From JAEUWI01 sp942492815 (lineage in GTDB: Bacteria; Hydrogenedentota; Hydrogenedentia; Hydrogenedentales; JAEUWI01), in assembly GCA_942492815.1 (NCBI GenBank), contig OW818658.1, positions 6,634,001 through 6,698,000 on the forward strand: a stretch of 64,000 nt of DNA, read 5' to 3'. Both the position numbers and the translations under genes were made by a program. Below, piece by piece: positions 56,186 through 62,433 of the stretch. Below the pieces are notes generated by a model. It ran no database searches. It saw only the letters and a program-made list of their open reading frames with translations, and was not told the DNA's origin. Every line of letters begins with the position of its first letter. Positions within the stretch are counted from its first letter, which is position 1.

Positions 56186-57334
56186 CTACAACCCCAGCCA
56201 GCTCGCGATGATGTTGCGCTGAACCTCGTTGGTGCCGGAGTAGAGGGTGCCGCCGATGGAGTCGCGGAGGGTCCGCTCCACCTCGTGCTCGGTGAGGAAT
56301 CCGTGGCCGCCGAAGATCTGCACCGTGTCCAGCGCGGTCTTCTGGAGGCATTCGCTGACGTAGACCTTCACCATGGAGGCGTTCATGGCGTTGTCCCGGG
56401 CCTTGCCCACGCGCACGGCGGCCTGGTAGACCAGCAGGCGGGCGGATTCCAGGCGGATCTTCATGTCGGCGATTTTGTGCGCGATGGCCTGGTGCTTGCC
56501 GATGAGCTTGCCCTGGGCCGTGCGGGTGCGGGCGTAGTCGATGGACTTTTCCATCAGGTGCTGCATGGTGCCGAGGTGGCATGCGGCGATGCAGACGCGC
56601 TCCCATTCCATGGACTCGCTGAAGACGACGGGGCCGCCGCCGGCAGTGCCGAGGATATTCTCCGGGCCCACGTAGACGTTGTCGAAGACCAGCTCGCCGA
56701 GCATGGCGGTGCGCAGGCCCATTTTCTCGAATTTCTGGCTGGGGGTGAAGCCGGGCGTGCCTTTTTCCACCACAAAACCAGTGATGCCACCGTGGGCACC
56801 CTTGGTCTCGTCGGTCACGGCATAGACCACGGCCACATCGGCCACGGGTCCGTTGGAGCTGAAGATCTTCACGCCGGTGATCCGGTAGCCATCGCCATCC
56901 TTCACGGCGCGCGTGGCCATGTTGAAGGCGTCGGAGCCCGAGGTCACTTCAGTCATGCCGTTCACGGCGATGAGGCTGCCGTCGCACAGGCCGGGCAGAA
57001 TTTTTTCCTTCATCTCGGGGGTGGCGTGGCGCGAGATGGGGATGACGCAGGCGAGAAGGTGGGCGCAGACGGAGAAGACCAGGCCGCCGTCGCGGCAGCC
57101 ATAGCCGAAGGCTTCCAGCGCCACGGCCACGCTCAGGGGATCCAGCTCGCTGCCGCCGTAGTCGCCCGCGACGGGCAGGCCCTGAAGGCCCATCTCGCCG
57201 CACTTGAGCCAGAGATCATGGGGGAAGATCTGCTCCCGATCGCGCTCGATGATGTTCTCGTTCAATTCATTCTGGGCGAAGCGGATGATCTGCTCGCGGA
57301 GCAGTTTCTGGTCTTCGTTCAGTGAAAAATCCAT
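56186..57334 (-). CDS. Acyl-CoA-dehydrogenase-like flavoprotein (candidate aminoacyl-carrier oxidase)
   Basis: The 382-residue protein has the full acyl-CoA dehydrogenase fold: GLQGLPVAGDYGGSELDPLS, MTEVTSGSDAFN and KIFSSNGPVAD for flavin and substrate, and IFGGHGFLTEHEVERTLRD and YSGTNEVQRNII at the C-terminus. The Glu at the medium-chain catalytic position is Ser (YSGTNE), while WERVCIAACHLG keeps a Glu at the isovaleryl-CoA dehydrogenase position. Such enzymes also oxidise carrier-bound amino acids, as PltE/RedW do with prolyl carriers. The gene follows the ligase and carrier genes after a 178-bp repeat-containing gap. Ordinary beta-oxidation is the alternative. Confidence 0.9.
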   Translation of the reverse strand: MDFSLNEDQKLLREQIIRFAQNELNENIIERDREQIFPHDLWLKCGEMGLQGLPVAGDYGGSELDPLSVAVALEAFGYGCRDGGLVFSVCAHLLACVIPISRHATPEMKEKILPGLCDGSLIAVNGMTEVTSGSDAFNMATRAVKDGDGYRITGVKIFSSNGPVADVAVVYAVTDETKGAHGGITGFVVEKGTPGFTPSQKFEKMGLRTAMLGELVFDNVYVGPENILGTAGGGPVVFSESMEWERVCIAACHLGTMQHLMEKSIDYARTRTAQGKLIGKHQAIAHKIADMKIRLESARLLVYQAAVRVGKARDNAMNASMVKVYVSECLQKTALDTVQIFGGHGFLTEHEVERTLRDSIGGTLYSGTNEVQRNIIASWLGL

Positions 57335-57417
57335 GGGGGTTTCCTTTTAGTGTTTCGGGCGGCGAGGTCGCCGACCCGGTGAACCTTAGCTTAGGTGCGA
57401 CATGGACCGCGCGGTCG

Positions 57418-57498
57418 CAGGGACGGCAGCGACTTCAGGGACGGCAGGCGTAGTGAGAAGGGCAGTCCCTGATGTCTCTGTCGTCCCTGCTGTCCCTG
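57418..57498. repeat. Inverted CAGGGACNN 9-bp repeat arrays
   Basis: A left array (CAGGGACGG, CAGCGACTT, CAGGGACGG; 57418-57444) and an inverted right array of four units (57463-57498). It lies between the adenylating enzyme and the dehydrogenase and shares its unit with 48282-48317. Confidence 0.88.
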
Positions 57499-57512
57499 TA
57501 ACTCGCCATCGG

Positions 57513-59060
57513 TTATTCCATCATCAGCAGCTTCTGGTAGTCCACCTTGGCCGTCGAGGTCTTCGGAAGACTCTCCACGGCGATGAACTTGTCGGGGATC
57601 ATGTACAGCGGAACCTTCTTCGAGCAGAACTGCTTCATGGCGATGAGGGATGGCGGCTTGTCGCCGGTCCAGTTGAGGTAGGCGCGTATCGTCACGCCGT
57701 TCTCCGGATCGGGCGTGGCCACCACCGCCGCTTCCGTCACCCATTCATGACTGTAGAGCGCCGCCTCGATCTCGCCCAGCTCCACGCGATAGCCGCGGCG
57801 CTTGACCATGCGATCCCGTCGCCCGATGTATTCGTAGTCGCCGTTTTCATCGATCTTAACCACGTCGCCGGTCTTGTACCACTTGCCACCGTCGGCGTCG
57901 ATGTAAAAGGCCTCGGCGTTGCGTTTGGGGAGGTTCCAGTAACCCACCATGACGGAGCCGCCCTTGACATAGAGTTCGCCCTCGTCGCCCCGGGGCACTT
58001 CCCGGTCCAACGCATCCACGACCATGCCCACGTCGCCCGAGCAGTCCACCCCGATGGGGAAGGGCTCCGTGCGCTCCTCGGGAATACCGCCCCGCACTTC
58101 GTAGTAGGTGCAAACGTTGGTCTCGGTCGGGCCGTAGAGGTTGAAGTAGCGCGGCTGGGGCCACATGGCCATGACCGCTCGCAGATGCTTCACGGGGAAG
58201 ACCTCGCCTGCAAAGAAAATGATGCGGAGGGACGAGTGGTCGTGGGCCACGTCCTGCCCGAATTCCACGAGCAAACGCAGGATCGACGGCGTGGAGTACC
58301 AGATCGTGATCTTTTCGGAGGCGATGACCGCCGCGAGTTTACTCGCCTGCTTGCCCAGCGTCTCGCCGAGGAGCACCAGCTTCCCGCCGTGCTTGAGGCA
58401 CACGTAGATATCCAGGATCGACAGGTCGAAGTGGAACGGCGCATGGGACGAAAAGACATCTTCGCAGGTGGGCTCGAAGGCTTCGCTGCACCAGTCGATA
58501 AAGGCCAGCCCGGTCGCATGGGTGTGCATTACACCTTTCGGCTTGCCCGTCGAGCCGGAGGTATAGAGGATGTAGGCCAGGTTCGTCGTGTCCACATCCT
58601 GAAAGGTCTGGGCGGGATCCGGCGCGGCGGCCAAGAGCACCATGGGCACACCGAAAGGCTCGAGAAAGTCGAGGGCACCTGTATGGGTGATGCGGTCGGG
58701 ACCGAATTCCGCGATGAGGCCCTCGGCCAGCTTCTCCGCAACGACAATGGCGCGCACCGCGCAGTCGGAAAAGATATACGCGTTGCGCTCGGGCGGCGCC
58801 GTGGCGTCCACAGGCACGTAGGCCGCGCCCGCGCGGAGGGCGCCGAAGACGCCGGTGAGACTGCCGATGGATTTGGGCATGCAAATGCCCACGCGATCAC
58901 CCGAGGCGACGCCCACGGCGCGCAGTCGCGCCTCCATGGCCTCGGCCAACTTCTGGAACTGCTCGTAGTTGACGGAGACCTCGCGTTCGGGATCCACGAC
59001 GGCGCATCGGCCGGGGTGGGCCCCGGCGGAACGCTCTAGAAGCTGGTGGAGCTGGTTCAT
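57513..59060 (-). CDS. Amino-acid adenylating enzyme (candidate prolyl-AMP ligase, PltF/DltA-like)
   Basis: This 515-residue stand-alone adenylation domain activates an amino acid with ATP and loads it on a carrier protein. The core motifs are intact: YTSGSTGKPKGV, NLYGPTETNV, YKTGD, GRRDRMVKRRGYRVELGEIE and the catalytic Lys in LPKTSTAKVDY. Aligned by eye with gramicidin synthetase, the pocket residues are D-L-L-Y-F-A-L-V-C. DltA differs at several positions, with Cys where this has Ala. The code I remember for prolyl ligases of pyrrole pathways is D-L-L-Y-L-A-L-V-C, one change away. Its ATG overlaps the carrier stop (TAATG). Confidence 0.9.
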   Translation of the reverse strand: MNQLHQLLERSAGAHPGRCAVVDPEREVSVNYEQFQKLAEAMEARLRAVGVASGDRVGICMPKSIGSLTGVFGALRAGAAYVPVDATAPPERNAYIFSDCAVRAIVVAEKLAEGLIAEFGPDRITHTGALDFLEPFGVPMVLLAAAPDPAQTFQDVDTTNLAYILYTSGSTGKPKGVMHTHATGLAFIDWCSEAFEPTCEDVFSSHAPFHFDLSILDIYVCLKHGGKLVLLGETLGKQASKLAAVIASEKITIWYSTPSILRLLVEFGQDVAHDHSSLRIIFFAGEVFPVKHLRAVMAMWPQPRYFNLYGPTETNVCTYYEVRGGIPEERTEPFPIGVDCSGDVGMVVDALDREVPRGDEGELYVKGGSVMVGYWNLPKRNAEAFYIDADGGKWYKTGDVVKIDENGDYEYIGRRDRMVKRRGYRVELGEIEAALYSHEWVTEAAVVATPDPENGVTIRAYLNWTGDKPPSLIAMKQFCSKKVPLYMIPDKFIAVESLPKTSTAKVDYQKLLMME

Positions 59061-59326
59061 TACTTTGCCGCGTTCTTCGTGTTGACCGTGTTGGCGATAA
59101 GGGTGAGGGTTTCGAGGTTGTCCGAGCCGATTTCGTGGGCCTGAAACTCGATACCGTATTTTTCCTCCAGGAAGGTCACCAGCTTCACGGTGGAGATGGA
59201 GTCCAGGATGCCGCCGGAAATCAGCGGTGTTTCCAGATCGAGGGAGTCGGGATCCTCGCCGGGAAGAAAGGTGTCGAGAATGTAGGCCTTCACGTCGGCC
59301 TGGATGGTTTCTATCGAGCTACTCAT
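59060..59326 (-). CDS. Stand-alone acyl/peptidyl carrier protein
   Basis: The 88-residue protein starts at the ATG at 59326 behind GAGGAAAG; the frame is open upstream without a ribosome site. The phosphopantetheine Ser is in GGILDSISTVKL, and helix III and IV (VTFLEEKYGIEFQAHE) follow the DltC/PltL style. It carries the amino acid activated by the neighbouring ligase as a thioester for the flavoprotein and the transferase. A phosphopantetheinyl transferase is needed from elsewhere. The ligase gene starts within its stop codon, so translation is coupled; the transferase gene ends 31 bp upstream. Confidence 0.93.
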   Translation of the reverse strand: MSSSIETIQADVKAYILDTFLPGEDPDSLDLETPLISGGILDSISTVKLVTFLEEKYGIEFQAHEIGSDNLETLTLIANTVNTKNAAK

Positions 59327-59357
59327 TTTGGGCTTTCCTCTTTCCTGTGAATTGTTC

Positions 59358-61943
59358 TTACTGGGCTGCGGTTGCCGCGGCGGGCTGGCCCTGCGCCACT
59401 GCGCCGCCGGCAAGACTCGCGTCATGGGTTTTGATGGTCTCATACAGGTGCTCCGCCAGGAGGCGGTGCGCCAGGGCATTCGGGTGATCGTCAAAGTCCG
59501 ACACCTGGATTTCCTTGTCCGGGTAGCCCTTGTAGGCACCTGAATAATCCTCGATGATATCGAACCCGGCCTTCTTCGCGATATCGAAGAGTTCCTTGAT
59601 GTCGTTGTCGGAGAAGGACACGCGCCCCTTTTCGGGCATGTAGATGAAAGCGGTCTTCACGCCCTTGGCGCGGCAGGATTCGGCGAACTTGATGAGCGAC
59701 CACTCCAGGAGTTCCGAGCCGTAGGCGCTCAGCCGGATCTTCAGCACGGCATTGTCCATATCGGGAGTCACACCGGCCTTCTTCACGATCTCTTCCACGA
59801 AGGGATCGGGCAGGGCCTTGCCGCCCTTCACGCGCTGCACAAGGTGATCGACGATCCACGTCTTTTCGATGCGGTGGCAGAAGATATACACCGCGTCGAG
59901 ATTGAAGCCCAGCATGGTCGAATCGAGGACGATGGCCTTCTGGATCGGGTCGTAACCGTTTACCGAGAAATTCAGCAGTTCATAGGGCATGCCTTCGGTG
60001 TTGAGGCGGTCCTCCGCCAGCACGTCGCACACTTCGTTGTCGCTGATGCCCCAGCCCATCGTGTGGGAGGAGCCGATCAAGCCGATACGCTTCACGCCGG
60101 CGGGCTTCTCCTTCGTGTAGGGCTTGTCGCGCATGCTCCACTCGTTCGTGGTGTAGACCTTCCCCTCGTAGGTCATGTTCGCTGACGGCGTCATGGCCAC
60201 ACCGAGATAGTCCTCCCGCTTCGTGTTCATGGTCTTGCGCCACTCGTCGAAGTAGTTCGTGGGCTGCTTGTTGAACATGGCCTGAAGCTCGGGGTTGAAG
60301 CGATCCACCTGGATCAGATCTTCGTAGTAGCCCCGCTGCATCTCCGCCGCGTCCGCCGCGTTCAGCGAGGGATTTTCGATCGCGTCGAGGACAGCCACCA
60401 GCGTGGGATTCATGTGGCTCTGCACTTCGGAGAGGGCCATGGTCATGACGAAGAGACCCGTCACGCCATTGAGCACGGCGTTGCGCCAGAAGTTGTAGGG
60501 CTTGAGGTTGGCCGCGCGCTGTTTTGCGGCACCGCCGACCTGCCATTGGTCCCGCCCCACGATGATGGCCGCGGCCGCGATCAGCAGCAGCACGCCGCCA
60601 ATTTTCAGCACCGCGTCCAGATCCCAGTTGCGCAACTGCAGCAGCGTCGCGCGCCATTCGCCGATGGAGTCCGAAGTCCACAGGGTCCACAGAAACGTAA
60701 TGGTAAGAAACGTAACCACGGTCTTGCGCGCCAGGATGGCCGCGAGCTTCACGCTGTCGGCTGTGGTCTTGGCCACGAGCTTCTTCTGCGGGCGGGCTTC
60801 CTTCCACACGCTTACGGTCACCAGAATGCCCAGCAGGATCCAGAAGAGGATGTCCTGGGGGGTGAAGAGGGCCGCGCCGCGCAGCCAGAACCACTGGTAG
60901 GCATGAAGCGCCCAGGTGGCGAAAAAGGCAATCAGGGTGGCGTAGACCATGCCCTTCGTAGTGCCCAGTTTCCGCAGCCGGAAAAACAGCGGGTAGAAGA
61001 AGACCTTCATCATGAAGTCCTTCCAGTAAATATTGATCCGGCGCCAGAAATCGGTGAAGCTCGACGCGAGCACGTAGTGGTGGTTGCCTTCCGGCAGGTT
61101 GAAGCCGAAGAGGTGGAGCATCCCCACGATGGTGTGGAACATGCCCGACACCTGGAGATAGAGGAGATAGGTGCAGACCATGTGCTGGAAAAAGCCGGAG
61201 GCCCCTTCGATCTCGGCCGGCCCCACAATCATGAACTTGTACAGGAAGCGGTAGAGGATAAGCTGGATGCCGCCCCGGATCATCCACTTCACGCCCGTCT
61301 GATAGATCTTGTAGGGATCTTCGTTGTAATAGGTCCGGCAGAAGGTCTGGTAGTCCACCACCGGAAAGAGGGGAAACAGGATGTTCGGGATCATGAAGAA
61401 ATAAGCCAGGGAGCGCCACAGGCTGAAGGGAGCCGACTTGTGCACCAGATCATACACATAGATGATCAGGCGGAACATGAACATGGCGCCGAGAATTGGC
61501 CAGATCGTGCTGGGCCACGGTGAGGCTACCCACCCCGCGCGAAACACCGCGAGGATGAGCGCCGCGCCGAAGACCAGGCCCAGCCGGACATTCATGGACG
61601 CTGGCACGTGGCACAGGCCGATGAGCACCACACCAATCCCGATGAGCCAGGCCGCGCTCGCCGGACTCTGACCGCCGATAAGGTAGATCAGGCATCCGAG
61701 ACTGAGTGCCACGAAAAATGGGAGGCGAAAGCGTAGCGGCAGCAGGTGGTTGATGGGGAAGGCCACCGCCACGATCAACAGCAACTGGCGGAAGGCCTCG
61801 CTCTCGAGCCGGACCGCCTTGAACATCATCGCGACCAGGACGACTTGAAATACAACCGCCCCAAAGCGCAGTAGATTCTGCGCGGTGAAGAATCCCACCG
61901 ATTCTTCTTTGCCCGTTGACACACCTGTGGCACTCGCGACCAT
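59358..61943 (-). CDS. Fused MBOAT-SGNH membrane acyltransferase
   Basis: The 861-residue protein starts at the ATG at 61943 behind AGAAGGAAG. Residues about 20-470 are a polytopic MBOAT domain of the AlgI/DltB type: SSFTDFWRRINIYWKDFMMK and the catalytic His in FFATWALHAYQWFW. Further helices follow to about residue 530. Residues about 610-840 are an SGNH-hydrolase-like domain with a Ser in GLIGSSHTMGWG, Asn in NFSVNGYDP and His in DDHPNALAHRLL. DltB and DltD do these jobs as two proteins; here one chain could take the acyl group through the membrane and place it on an external acceptor. It is the first gene of the cassette. Confidence 0.88.
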   Translation of the reverse strand: MVASATGVSTGKEESVGFFTAQNLLRFGAVVFQVVLVAMMFKAVRLESEAFRQLLLIVAVAFPINHLLPLRFRLPFFVALSLGCLIYLIGGQSPASAAWLIGIGVVLIGLCHVPASMNVRLGLVFGAALILAVFRAGWVASPWPSTIWPILGAMFMFRLIIYVYDLVHKSAPFSLWRSLAYFFMIPNILFPLFPVVDYQTFCRTYYNEDPYKIYQTGVKWMIRGGIQLILYRFLYKFMIVGPAEIEGASGFFQHMVCTYLLYLQVSGMFHTIVGMLHLFGFNLPEGNHHYVLASSFTDFWRRINIYWKDFMMKVFFYPLFFRLRKLGTTKGMVYATLIAFFATWALHAYQWFWLRGAALFTPQDILFWILLGILVTVSVWKEARPQKKLVAKTTADSVKLAAILARKTVVTFLTITFLWTLWTSDSIGEWRATLLQLRNWDLDAVLKIGGVLLLIAAAAIIVGRDQWQVGGAAKQRAANLKPYNFWRNAVLNGVTGLFVMTMALSEVQSHMNPTLVAVLDAIENPSLNAADAAEMQRGYYEDLIQVDRFNPELQAMFNKQPTNYFDEWRKTMNTKREDYLGVAMTPSANMTYEGKVYTTNEWSMRDKPYTKEKPAGVKRIGLIGSSHTMGWGISDNEVCDVLAEDRLNTEGMPYELLNFSVNGYDPIQKAIVLDSTMLGFNLDAVYIFCHRIEKTWIVDHLVQRVKGGKALPDPFVEEIVKKAGVTPDMDNAVLKIRLSAYGSELLEWSLIKFAESCRAKGVKTAFIYMPEKGRVSFSDNDIKELFDIAKKAGFDIIEDYSGAYKGYPDKEIQVSDFDDHPNALAHRLLAEHLYETIKTHDASLAGGAVAQGQPAAATAAQ

Positions 61944-62144
61944 GATCTTCCTTCTCTCTCCCGGTTCCTGCTGCTGCCCTGCTCGTGGCTTTCGTGAAAA
62001 CGACACAATAGACGGACTAAGGGACAGGTAACTCCTGCACTAAGCAATCGTCATGCCAACGACATGATTTCGACATAATTCGTTATAAATAGATGACTTA
62101 ACGCAACTTGGCTCCACCCTCCCCGTCGGAAGTTGCATCAATGA

Positions 62145-62176
62145 GTATTCTTTTTTGACTAATTTCGGGTCAAAAA
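62145..62176 (-). promoter_or_regulatory. Second candidate cassette promoter with TTTTTGAC palindrome
   Basis: TTTTTGAC (62152-62159) and GTCAAAAA (62169-62176) are perfect 8-bp inverted arms, and on the minus strand TTGACC-N18-AATACT overlaps them. It may be an operator within the long leader. Confidence 0.4.
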
Positions 62177-62272
62177 GGATTATTAGTGTACCACTTTTTC
62201 GCCTTGAATTTGCAGACTCGATATACCGAAGTTAGACAAACTGCGAAATTGGCAACTTCTACCTTAGTTTTT

Positions 62273-62301
62273 ATTTTAGTACTTAGTCGTATTTTTGTCA
62301 A
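62273..62301 (-). promoter_or_regulatory. Strong candidate promoter of the acyl-activation cassette
   Basis: On the minus strand TTGACA (62301-62296), a 17-bp spacer and TAAAAT (62278-62273). It would give a leader of about 320 bases before the MBOAT-SGNH ATG, through a conspicuously AT-rich stretch (62040-62310). No small gene is visible in this leader. Confidence 0.7.
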
Positions 62302-62319
62302 TAAAGTTTCAGGCCGCCG

Positions 62320-62348
62320 TTGACTCCTTTCCGGACCCCTCGTATACT
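62320..62348 (+). promoter_or_regulatory. Strong candidate promoter of the DUF4091 gene
   Basis: TTGACT (62320-62325), 17 bp and TATACT (62343-62348), 85 bp before the ATG. It is back to back with the divergent cassette promoter. Confidence 0.75.
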
Positions 62349-62433
62349 GCCCCAGGATTTGCGGACCCACCCTGTGGCTCCTGCCGACGGACACGAGCCC
62401 GCATCAGACTACCGAATCAAGGAAATCTGCTCC

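Noticed and set aside
56100..61943. Reading the cassette as a D-alanyl teichoic acid (Dlt) operon
   Set aside because: The ligase pocket differs from DltA, an extra flavoprotein is present and a teichoic-acid acceptor is not expected here; it remains the main alternative.
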